From contig JACDBD010000224.1 in NCBI GenBank assembly GCA_013695115.1, positions 1-5,101 on the forward strand: a DNA stretch of 5,101 bases. The letters are read 5' to 3'. The first letter of the stretch is position 1. Each line of letters opens with the position of its first letter. This document shows, piece by piece, positions 1 through 5,101 of the stretch. The translations under genes and the position numbers were made by a program. The notes beneath the pieces were generated by a model. The model saw only the letters and a program-made list of their open reading frames with translations. It did no database searches and was not told the DNA's origin. Source of the stretch: Actinomycetota bacterium. Its GTDB lineage: Bacteria > Actinomycetota > Acidimicrobiia > IMCC26256 > JACDBD01.

Positions 1-1
1 C

Positions 2-430
2 TGGCGGTCACTTCCAGTGGCGTCCCTAACACGCGACGCGTTGGTGATGCTGCGCTCCCTTACGGGTTGGGCATCCCAGAAAGCGAAGGACGAGAAGGTC
101 AGGGATGCGGCGACCCGGACCGCCAGAGAACTCGACTTCTCGGGGTGGCGCTACGACCGCAAGCACTTCAAGAAGGTGGTCGACACCTACCGGCGTGCGT
201 GGCGCGGTGCCGGTAAGCCAACCCAGGCGGTAGCAGACGAGTTCGACGTGCCGTACAGCACTGCCGCGAAATGGGTCGCTCGGTGCCGTCGGCCACCTCT
301 CAATCTGCTCGGCTCCACTCAGCGCCGCCAAGCGGGCGGTATCACGCCGCCGAAACCCACGAAGCGCCGAGTGGCGAAACGTCCCCCGCGGGGGACATCT
401 CCGAAGACTCGCAAGAAGAAGGGGAAGTAG
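2..430 (+). CDS. Small basic helix-turn-helix protein preceding the integrase (5' end possibly outside window)
   Basis: The first start codon in the window is GTG at 17, giving 137 residues, but the frame is open back to base 2, so the true start may lie to the left. Residues about 65-92 (numbered from the GTG) look like a helix-turn-helix: a Pro-Thr-Gln start, then AVADEFDVPYSTAAKWVARC. This resembles the small HTH proteins found beside actinobacterial integrases, which have a 'VA..FGVS.STA..WV.RAR' pattern. The stretch after it, ending QAGG around residue 108, also fits that group. The tail (residues 111-137) has 13 Lys/Arg in 27 and is probably a disordered nucleic-acid-binding extension. 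The stop codon directly abuts the integrase ATG, so the two are almost certainly co-transcribed and translationally coupled. A DNA-binding role is well supported. A function as excisionase or element regulator is inferred from position only. Confidence 0.72.
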   Translation, partial: WRSLPVASLTRDALVMLRSLTGWASQKAKDEKVRDAATRTARELDFSGWRYDRKHFKKVVDTYRRAWRGAGKPTQAVADEFDVPYSTAAKWVARCRRPPLNLLGSTQRRQAGGITPPKPTKRRVAKRPPRGTSPKTRKKKGK

Positions 431-1549
431 ATGGGCTCAGTCCGCAAGGCACCCCGCTCGAGCCGCTGGGAGGCACGCTGGCGCTCGACGGCGGGCCGTT
501 CACGGACCAAGAGCTTTGACACGAAGAGCGATGCTCGGGCGTACTTGGCGACAGTCGAAACCGACCTGGGGCGTGGCACCTACGTCGACCCGAGCGGCGG
601 CCGAGTCCGATTCGACGAGTGGGCCACCCGGTGGTGGGCGACGACGAACAACCTGCGGCCGTCCACGCGGGCACGAGACGAGTCGTACTACCGGAACCAC
701 ATCGAGCCGGCCTTCGCTCGGGCTCCGCTCGCGACCATCGACCACCTCGCGGTGCGGGAGTGGCTGGCGGGACTCTCGGCCCAGGGCCTCGCGCCCGCGA
801 CCGTCCACAAGGCCTACCAGGTGCTCTCGAAGATCATGGGCGCAGCCGTCGACGCCGGGCTCCTCGCGGTGTCGCCGTGCGAGCGTCAGCCACTCCCCCG
901 CGTCGAGCGCCAGGAGATGCGGTTCCTCGACCCCGGGGAGGCGGCGCGGCTCGCCGACGTGATCGACGCCCGGTATCGGCGCCTCGTGCTCCTGGGGGCG
1001 TATGGCGGCCTGCGGGCCGGCGAGCTGTTCGCGCTGCGCCGCGAGCGGGTGGACGTGCTGCACGCCCGCGTGGAGGTCACCGAAACCGTCGTAGAGGTCC
1101 AGGGGCGCCACCACTTCGGGCCGCCAAAGACGCGGGCCGGACGTCGCGCGGTACCCCTTCCCCGCTTCGTGGCCGAGGAGCTCGGCGCGCACCTCGAAGG
1201 CGTCGCGGAAGGCGGGCTCGTGTTCCCCGCGCCACAGAGCGGCCCGGTGCGAGCCTCACTGTTCCGGCGGCGGTTCTGGACGCCCGCCGTCGAAGCGGCC
1301 GGGCTGGCGCCGCTGCGACTCCACGACCTGCGGCACACGGCGGTGGCGTTCTGGATCGCGGCTGGAGCTTCCTCGACGGAGATTGCGGCACGCGCGGGTC
1401 ACACGAGCGTGGTGACCGTCCTCGACCGGTACGGGCACCTCCTGCCGGGTGCGGCCGAGCGTGTCGACGACGCGCTCGACGTCATGGCCCGCGACGCGAA
1501 TCGCGACCGGAACGCGACCGCGCGTGGTGCAGGTGTGGTCAGAGGTTGA
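431..1549 (+). CDS. int: Tyrosine recombinase / site-specific integrase of an integrated element
   Basis: A complete 372-residue phage-type integrase that cuts and rejoins DNA between the element's attachment site and a chromosomal site through a covalent 3'-phosphotyrosine. Residues 10-54 resemble the N-terminal arm-binding domain, about 60-145 the SAM-like core-binding domain, and about 165-345 the catalytic domain. The catalytic set is all present: Arg195 (in GGLRAGE), Lys233 (in PPKTRAGRR), His298 and Arg301 (HDLRH), His324 (AGHTS) and nucleophile Tyr334 (LDRYGH), ten residues after His324 as usual. Length is normal for the family. The ATG at 431 follows the preceding stop directly and has a purine-rich ribosome site (AAGGGGAAG, about 419-427). 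The short Arg-rich end (residues 352-372) lies outside the fold. It ends 49 bases from the tRNA-Val 3' end, which fits tRNA-targeted integration. The gene looks intact and likely functional. Confidence 0.95.
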   Translation: MGSVRKAPRSSRWEARWRSTAGRSRTKSFDTKSDARAYLATVETDLGRGTYVDPSGGRVRFDEWATRWWATTNNLRPSTRARDESYYRNHIEPAFARAPLATIDHLAVREWLAGLSAQGLAPATVHKAYQVLSKIMGAAVDAGLLAVSPCERQPLPRVERQEMRFLDPGEAARLADVIDARYRRLVLLGAYGGLRAGELFALRRERVDVLHARVEVTETVVEVQGRHHFGPPKTRAGRRAVPLPRFVAEELGAHLEGVAEGGLVFPAPQSGPVRASLFRRRFWTPAVEAAGLAPLRLHDLRHTAVAFWIAAGASSTEIAARAGHTSVVTVLDRYGHLLPGAAERVDDALDVMARDANRDRNATARGAGVVRG

Positions 1550-1598
1550 CGAAACATCGCTCGCGCCAGTAAGCACCCGCGCTGACCTGCACTCGTAG

Positions 1599-1643
1599 TG
1601 GTGGGCGCTACTGGTTTCGAACCAGTGACCTCTGCCGTGTGAA
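1599..1643. other. Probable attachment site (att junction) of the integrated element in the 3' half of tRNA-Val
   Basis: Inferred site. Tyrosine integrases that target tRNA genes usually recombine within a segment running from the anticodon loop to the 3' end, and the element supplies a copy that restores the gene. Here the tRNA 3' end points at the integrase stop, 49 bases away, so the crossover core should lie within the anticodon-loop-to-CCA segment given here. The exact core cannot be fixed because the partner copy is not in the window: I see no second copy of this segment between 1 and 1598. The element should extend leftward from here. Confidence 0.55.
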
Positions 1644-1673
1644 GGCAGCGCTCTCCCGCTGAGCTAAGCGCCC
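1599..1673 (-). tRNA. tRNA-Val, anticodon CAC, with encoded CCA
   Basis: Read on the minus strand from 1673, the sequence folds into a complete cloverleaf of 72 bases plus an encoded CCA at 1601-1599. The acceptor stem GGGCGCT/AGCGCCC is perfect (7 bp). The D stem GCTC/GAGC encloses an AGCGGGA loop. The anticodon stem CTGCC/GGCAG encloses loop TTCACAC, giving anticodon CAC at 1641-1639, which reads the valine codon GUG. The variable loop has 5 bases, and the T stem ACTGG/CCAGT has loop TTCGAAA. The discriminator base is A at 1602. All stems pair without mismatch, so the gene is intact despite lying at a likely integration junction. It faces the integrase end to end and is divergent from the nitroreductase gene. 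Confidence 0.97.
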
Positions 1674-1684
1674 GGAAGCGGCCG

Positions 1685-1690
1685 AGGATA
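1685..1690 (-). promoter_or_regulatory. Possible -10 element for tRNA-Val
   Basis: On the minus strand this reads TATCCT, matching the loose actinobacterial TAnnnT pattern. It ends 11 bases before the mature tRNA 5' end, which would leave a leader of only a few bases. No convincing -35 hexamer lies 16-18 bases further upstream, so this is a weak call based on position and one hexamer. Confidence 0.28.
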
Positions 1691-1709
1691 CCTCCGGCTT
1701 GTAGCCTCG

Positions 1710-1743
1710 CCTCCCTGTAAGGCCGGGCTGTAAGGGAGGGACG
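1710..1743 (+). promoter_or_regulatory. Leader of the nitroreductase gene: direct repeats plus inverted repeat over the ribosome binding site
   Basis: Two exact copies of CTGTAAGG occur at 1715-1722 and 1728-1735, with start points 13 bases apart. Overlapping them is an inverted repeat, CCTCCCT (1710-1716) and AGGGAGG (1733-1739), with a 16-base loop. The right arm contains the likely Shine-Dalgarno sequence GGGAGG (1734-1739), four bases before the ATG at 1744. In RNA the arms could pair and hide the ribosome site; in DNA the repeats could be bound by a regulator. The repeats are seen directly; both roles are inference. No clear plus-strand promoter hexamers are visible. Confidence 0.35.
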
Positions 1744-2403
1744 ATGCCCAGCTTCGCCGAGGTGAAGGCCGGCCTGGCCATGCCGTTATCCGACGCGATG
1801 GAGACACAGCGGTCGATCCGGCGCCTGCGTTCCGACCCGGTCGACGACGAGACGGTCCGCGCCTGCCTCGAGCTCGCCATCAAGGCGCCCACCGGCGGCA
1901 ACCTCCAGAACTGGGAGTTCGTCGTCGTGCGCGACCCCGACGTGAAGCACCAGCTCGCGCGGCTCAACCGGCAGGCGTGGTCGGTCATGCGACGCATCTA
2001 CCGCACCCAGGTCCGCAACGACGAGAAGGGCCTCCGGGGGCTGGCCGCCGGTCAATGGCTCGCGGACCACTTCGAGGAGACGCCGGTCGTCGTCGTCGCC
2101 TGTCTCCGCGGCCCGCGCGCCTGGTTCCCGCCCGTCGTGGTCACCTCGTACTACGGCTCGATCTTTCCCGCGGTCCAGAACCTGCTCCTGGCCGCGCGGG
2201 CCCTCGGCCTCGGGGCGGCCCTCACCACGCTGCCGGTGTGGTCGAGCTGGATGGCCCGGCGGACGCTCGGCCTGCCCTGGAATGTCAGCCCCATCGCCGC
2301 GGTTCCACTGGGGTGGCCGCAGGGGCGGTACGGGCCGACGATCCGCCGCCCCGTGGACGAGGTGACCCACCTCGATCGCTATGGGAAGCCGTTCGGCGGC
2401 TGA
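1744..2403 (+). CDS. Nitroreductase-family FMN oxidoreductase
   Basis: A complete 219-residue protein of the nitroreductase superfamily: homodimeric flavoenzymes that use FMN and NAD(P)H to reduce nitro compounds, quinones, enones and related substrates. Residues 23-28 (RSIRRL) form the usual N-terminal FMN-phosphate contact. Residues 48-62 carry the APTGGNLQNWEFVVV segment, matching the family's 'AP(S/T).GN.QPW.F.VV' flavin motif, with Trp57 in the expected place. Residues 138-162 are the conserved helix and strand beginning GSIFPAVQNLLLAARALGLG, then residues 184-192 (IAAVPLGWP) and a late RRP (201-203) as in most members. The ATG at 1744 has GGGAGG just upstream; the later ATGs at 1780 and 1798 would leave only a shorter N-terminal tail and are less likely. 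No signal peptide or membrane segment is seen, so it is cytoplasmic. The physiological substrate cannot be told from sequence. No metabolic partner is visible next to it. Confidence 0.9.
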   Translation: MPSFAEVKAGLAMPLSDAMETQRSIRRLRSDPVDDETVRACLELAIKAPTGGNLQNWEFVVVRDPDVKHQLARLNRQAWSVMRRIYRTQVRNDEKGLRGLAAGQWLADHFEETPVVVVACLRGPRAWFPPVVVTSYYGSIFPAVQNLLLAARALGLGAALTTLPVWSSWMARRTLGLPWNVSPIAAVPLGWPQGRYGPTIRRPVDEVTHLDRYGKPFGG

Positions 2404-2518
2404 ACCGGCGATTGCGCACACAAGGGGTCCCGGCTGCGGCATCATGGAGGCTCGACCCGAGCCCGGCCGGGGCGGTCAGGCACAGGGACGAGGGCATCGC
2501 GACGAGGTAGGTGACGAC

Positions 2519-2743
2519 GTGGCCCGAAAAGGACGAGCTCGGCGGTTCCGCGAGGCGCGGGAGCTCAAAGAAGGCTTCGACGACGGTCTCTTCTCCGAGG
2601 GCTCCGGCACGCTCGCCGACCTCGACGACGACGCCACGCCCGCCGCCGACAAGGACGACTGGGACGAGGACGACGACGAGCACGACGACGAGTGGGACGA
2701 GGAAGACCCGCTCAAGATCGACGAGCGCCGCAACGCCTCCTAG
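2519..2743 (+). CDS. Small highly acidic protein of unknown function
   Basis: I do not recognise a family. From GTG at 2519 it encodes 74 residues in two halves. Residues 3-17 are basic (8 Lys/Arg in 15: ARKGRARRFREARELK). After a short linker comes an acidic stretch, with 20 of residues 34-63 being Asp or Glu and two Trp (48 and 59). It ends PLKIDERRNAS. By my count the whole protein has 28 acidic and 12 basic residues, so a net charge near -16. No hydrophobic segment or Cys is present; the acidic half is probably disordered. GTG 2519 is chosen because GAGG at 2504-2507 precedes it and the basic block begins there. An in-frame ATG at 2444 is possible but has no ribosome site and would add a Gly/Arg-rich, non-protein-like stretch. 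It follows the nitroreductase after 115 bases and is convergent with aceE. The low-complexity Asp codons (GAC) could inflate coding appearance. Confidence 0.6.
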   Translation: MARKGRARRFREARELKEGFDDGLFSEGSGTLADLDDDATPAADKDDWDEDDDEHDDEWDEEDPLKIDERRNAS

Positions 2744-2751
2744 GGACTGAA

Positions 2752-2796
2752 CTGGCGCGCAAAACGCGCCGGAAACCAGCGCGTTTCCCGCGCCAG
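2752..2796. terminator. Two-stage hairpin, probable bidirectional terminator between convergent genes
   Basis: Outer arms CTGGCGCG (2752-2759) and CGCGCCAG (2789-2796) pair perfectly. Inside, after a 2x2 mismatch, AAACGCGC (2762-2769) pairs with GCGCGTTT (2779-2786) around a 9-base loop. That makes 16 pairs in one long hairpin, placed between the stop of the acidic-protein gene (2743) and the stop of aceE (2810), so it can serve both strands. There is no T tract after it on either side, as is common for high-GC actinobacterial terminators. Alternative pairings exist: GGCGCG (2754-2759) with CGCGCC (2765-2770), and GCGCG (2779-2783) with CGCGC (2789-2793). Confidence 0.75.
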
Positions 2797-2809
2797 AACG
2801 GAATCGGCC

Positions 2810-5101
2810 TCAGGCCAGGCGGGGGTCGATCGAGTCGGGGTCAATGTCGTAGCGGCGGATGGCGTCGGCGACCACTTCCCCCTTGACGTCGCCCTGCAGC
2901 GCCAGCGAGTCGAGGACAGCGACCACGATGTGCGCCGCGTCCACCTCGAAGTGGCGGCGCAACGCCTCCCGGGTGTCGGAGTAGCCGTAGCCGTCGGTGC
3001 CGAGCGCCACGAACGGCCGGGGCAGGAACCGGGCGATCTGGTCGGGCACCGCTTTCATGAAGTCGGTGACCGCGACGATCGGCCCCTCGCTGGCGCCGAG
3101 CTGCTCGACCACGTACGGCACTCGGTCCTGCTCGGTCGGGTGCAACCGGTTCCAACGCTCGGTCGTCAAGGCCTCCTCCCGGAGCAACTTGTAGCTCGTC
3201 GCGCTCCACACGTCGGCGGCGACGTCGTGATCCTCAGCCAGCAGACGCTGCGCCTCCAACGCCGCCAGCATGGCGGTGCCGCTCCCGAGGATCTGGGCCC
3301 GATGGCTGCGCTCCTCGGGCGCCGGTCGGTACGAGTACAGCCCGGCCACGATGCCGTCCTCCACGCCCTCGAGGAGCGCCGGCTGCGGGTAGTTCTCGTT
3401 GTACAGCGTCAGGTAGTAGAAGCAGTCCTCGGGCTCGGGCCCGTACATGCGCTGGATGCCGTCGCGCACCAGCACCGCCATCTCGTACGCGAACGCGGGG
3501 TCGTAGGCGCGGCAGTTCGGCACCGTCGACGCGAGCACGTGGCTGTGCCCGTCGCAGTGCTGAAGGCCCTCCCCCGTCAGGGTCGTGCGCCCCGCGGTCC
3601 CCCCGAGCAGGAAGCCGCGGCCGCGCTGGTCGCCGAAGCTCCAGATGAGGTCACCGATCCGCTGGAAGCCGAACATCGAGTAGAAGATGAAGAACGGGAT
3701 CATCGGCTGACCCCACGTCGCGTACGACGTGCCCACCGCGGTCGTCGACGCCATCGACCCCGCCTCGGTGATGCCCACCTCCAGGATGCGTCCGTCTCTC
3801 GCCTCCCGGTAGCTCAGGAGCAGGCCGGCGTCGACGGGCTCGTAGGTCTGACCGATCGGCGAATAGATCTTCACGTCGCGGAACAGCGCGTCGAGCCCGA
3901 AGGTGCGGGCCTCGTCGGGGATGATCGGCACCACCCGCGGTCCGAGCTCGGGATCACCGAGCAGCTTGCGGATGAGCCGGGCAAACGCGGTCGTCGTCGA
4001 CGCCTGCACCTTGTCGCCCGTGCCCGCCATGAAGTCGGCGAAGAGATCGGCCGGCGGCGTCGCCAGCGGCTGGGCGCGCACGACTCGTTTCGGCACCGAC
4101 CCGTCGAGCGCCTGGCGCCTCGACATCATGTACTCGTACTCGGGCGAGTCGATACCCGGGTGGTAGTACGGCGGAAGCGCGTCACCCTCGAGCACCGCGT
4201 CGGGGATGTCGAGGTAGAGCCGGTCGCGGAAGGTCTTGAGCTCCACCTCGGTCATCTTCTTGATCTGGTGGGTGGCGTTCCGGGCCTCGAAGTCGGGGCC
4301 GAGCGTCCACCCCTTGATCGTCTTGGCCAGGATGACCGTGGGGCTGCCCGCGTGCTCGACCGCGGACTTGTAGGCCGAGTACATCTTCCGGTAGTCGTGC
4401 CCGCCGCGGTTGAGCTTGCGCAAATCGTCGTCGGACAGGTGCTCGACCATCTTCCGCAGGCGCGGGTCGGGACCGAAGAAGTGCTCGCGGATGTAGGCGC
4501 CGCTCTCGACCGCGTACTTCTGTAACTCGCCGTCGACGGTCGTGTTCATCTTGTTGAGCAGCACGCCGTCGACGTCGTGCATCAGGAGCTCGTCCCACTC
4601 CCGGCCCCAGATGACCTTGATGACGTTCCAGCCCGCGCCCCGGAAGATCGACTCGAACTCCTGGATGACCTTGTGGTTGCCCCGCACCGGCCCGTCGAGG
4701 CGTTGGAGATTGCAGTTGATGACGAAGACGAGGTTGTCGAGTTGCTCGCGCGCCGCGATCGAGAGGCCCGCCATCGACTCGGGCTCGTCCATCTCGCCGT
4801 CGCCGAGGAACGACCAGACCGTCGCCTGCGAGGTGTCGGCGAGCTCGTGGTGCAGCAGGTAGCGGTTGAACCGGGCCTGCGCTACCGCGTTGAGCGGGCT
4901 CAGGCCCATCGACACCGTCGGGAACTCCCAGAAGTCGGGGAAACGCCGCGGATGCGGGTACGACGGCAGGCCGCCCTCGACCTCGCGCCGGAAGTTGTCG
5001 AGGTCGCCCTCGGTCAGCCTGCCCTCGAGGAAAGCCCGGGCGTAGATCCCGGGGGCGGCATGACCCTGCACGAAGATCTGGTCACCGAAGCCGCCGTCGT
5101 C
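2810..5101 (-). CDS. aceE: Pyruvate dehydrogenase E1 component, homodimeric type (5' end outside window)
   Basis: Thiamine-diphosphate E1 of the pyruvate dehydrogenase complex; it decarboxylates pyruvate and passes the acetyl group to the lipoyl domains of E2. 763 residues are visible, with the frame open to the right edge, so the start lies outside; by comparison with E. coli AceE (887 residues) about 128 N-terminal residues are missing. Conservation is strong end to end. Numbering from the edge, the diphosphate motif is GDGEMDEPES (from residue 100) with NCN at 129-131, spaced as in E. coli Asp230/Asn258/Asn260. His278 (THQIKKM) matches active-site loop His407, Glu446 (GITEAG) matches Glu571, His515 (GLQHCDGHSH) matches His640, and His14 (QGH) matches His142. 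E. coli numbers are from memory, but the spacings agree. The C-terminus IDPRLA corresponds to E. coli VNPRLA, so the 3' end is natural. The internal GTG at 5071 is not the start. Nearby E2/E3 genes are not in view. Confidence 0.97.
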   Translation of the reverse strand, partial: DDGGFGDQIFVQGHAAPGIYARAFLEGRLTEGDLDNFRREVEGGLPSYPHPRRFPDFWEFPTVSMGLSPLNAVAQARFNRYLLHHELADTSQATVWSFLGDGEMDEPESMAGLSIAAREQLDNLVFVINCNLQRLDGPVRGNHKVIQEFESIFRGAGWNVIKVIWGREWDELLMHDVDGVLLNKMNTTVDGELQKYAVESGAYIREHFFGPDPRLRKMVEHLSDDDLRKLNRGGHDYRKMYSAYKSAVEHAGSPTVILAKTIKGWTLGPDFEARNATHQIKKMTEVELKTFRDRLYLDIPDAVLEGDALPPYYHPGIDSPEYEYMMSRRQALDGSVPKRVVRAQPLATPPADLFADFMAGTGDKVQASTTTAFARLIRKLLGDPELGPRVVPIIPDEARTFGLDALFRDVKIYSPIGQTYEPVDAGLLLSYREARDGRILEVGITEAGSMASTTAVGTSYATWGQPMIPFFIFYSMFGFQRIGDLIWSFGDQRGRGFLLGGTAGRTTLTGEGLQHCDGHSHVLASTVPNCRAYDPAFAYEMAVLVRDGIQRMYGPEPEDCFYYLTLYNENYPQPALLEGVEDGIVAGLYSYRPAPEERSHRAQILGSGTAMLAALEAQRLLAEDHDVAADVWSATSYKLLREEALTTERWNRLHPTEQDRVPYVVEQLGASEGPIVAVTDFMKAVPDQIARFLPRPFVALGTDGYGYSDTREALRRHFEVDAAHIVVAVLDSLALQGDVKGEVVADAIRRYDIDPDSIDPRLA

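Noticed and set aside
500..1192. 230-codon minus-strand open frame opposite the integrase
   Set aside because: No recognisable motif and wholly inside the integrase; a shadow of codon bias.
619..1572. 317-codon plus-strand open frame overlapping the integrase
   Set aside because: Its translation is Arg/Ala/Gly/Pro-rich low complexity in another frame of an intact integrase that carries all catalytic residues.
2412..2445. TTGCGC (2412-2417) and CATCAT (2440-2445) as a promoter for the acidic-protein gene
   Set aside because: The spacing of 22 bases is too long and both hexamers are weak matches.
2462..2471. Perfect 10-base palindrome CCCGGCCGGG between the nitroreductase and acidic-protein genes
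   Set aside because: Only G and C, short, and easily produced by chance at this base composition; no second copy or promoter was seen nearby.
2381..2518. Longer N-terminus for the acidic protein, starting at ATG 2381 or 2444
   Set aside because: The 2381 start overlaps the nitroreductase end, neither start has a visible ribosome site, and the added residues look non-coding (Gly, Pro and Arg-rich).
2511..2750. Overlapping 79-codon plus-strand frame rich in Thr, Ser and Arg
   Set aside because: It is the frame-shifted reading of the GAC-rich acidic gene; its Thr/Ser repeats follow directly from that codon pattern.
2930..4525. Long plus-strand open frame of 531 codons opposite aceE
   Set aside because: It is antisense to a gene conserved residue by residue with AceE. 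Its translation is rich in Arg, Val, His and Leu with no domain, as expected for a GC-rich shadow frame.
5069..5071. GTG at 5071 (minus strand) as the start of aceE
   Set aside because: The frame stays open to the window edge, with DDGGFGDQIF preceding it, and AceE proteins extend well over 100 residues further, so the gene is cut by the window rather than starting here.

Overview
The window is GC-rich throughout and reads as the chromosome of a high-GC actinobacterium. I infer this from codon usage, from the homodimeric AceE-type pyruvate dehydrogenase E1, and from an HTH gene followed by an integrase, an arrangement seen in actinobacterial mobile elements. I cannot name the genus. The window has two parts: the end of an integrated mobile element on the left (about 1-1600) and ordinary chromosome on the right (about 1600-5101).

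Left part. A small basic helix-turn-helix protein (open to the left edge) is followed with no gap (stop TAG, next codon ATG) by a complete tyrosine recombinase with all expected catalytic residues. The integrase stops 49 bases from the CCA end of a tRNA-Val(CAC) gene on the opposite strand. This is the classic layout of an element integrated into the 3' end of a tRNA gene: the intact tRNA marks one junction, and the body of the element lies to the left, outside the window. The HTH protein is a candidate excision or control factor, but that role is inference.

Right part. Divergent from the tRNA and 70 bases away is a complete FMN nitroreductase-family gene. The short gap between them holds two copies of an 8-base direct repeat and an inverted repeat that covers the likely ribosome binding site. 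After it comes a short gene for a protein with a basic N-terminus and a strongly acidic remainder, which I do not recognise. A large two-stage hairpin (2752-2796) separates this gene from the convergent aceE gene on the minus strand. AceE is visible from about the equivalent of E. coli residue 129 to its natural C-terminus; its start is beyond the right edge. It is the thiamine-diphosphate E1 subunit that commits pyruvate to acetyl-CoA.

I see no CRISPR array, insertion sequence, rRNA or clear defence system. The parts most worth following up are the element junction with its HTH/integrase pair, the unknown acidic protein, and the repeat structure upstream of the nitroreductase.
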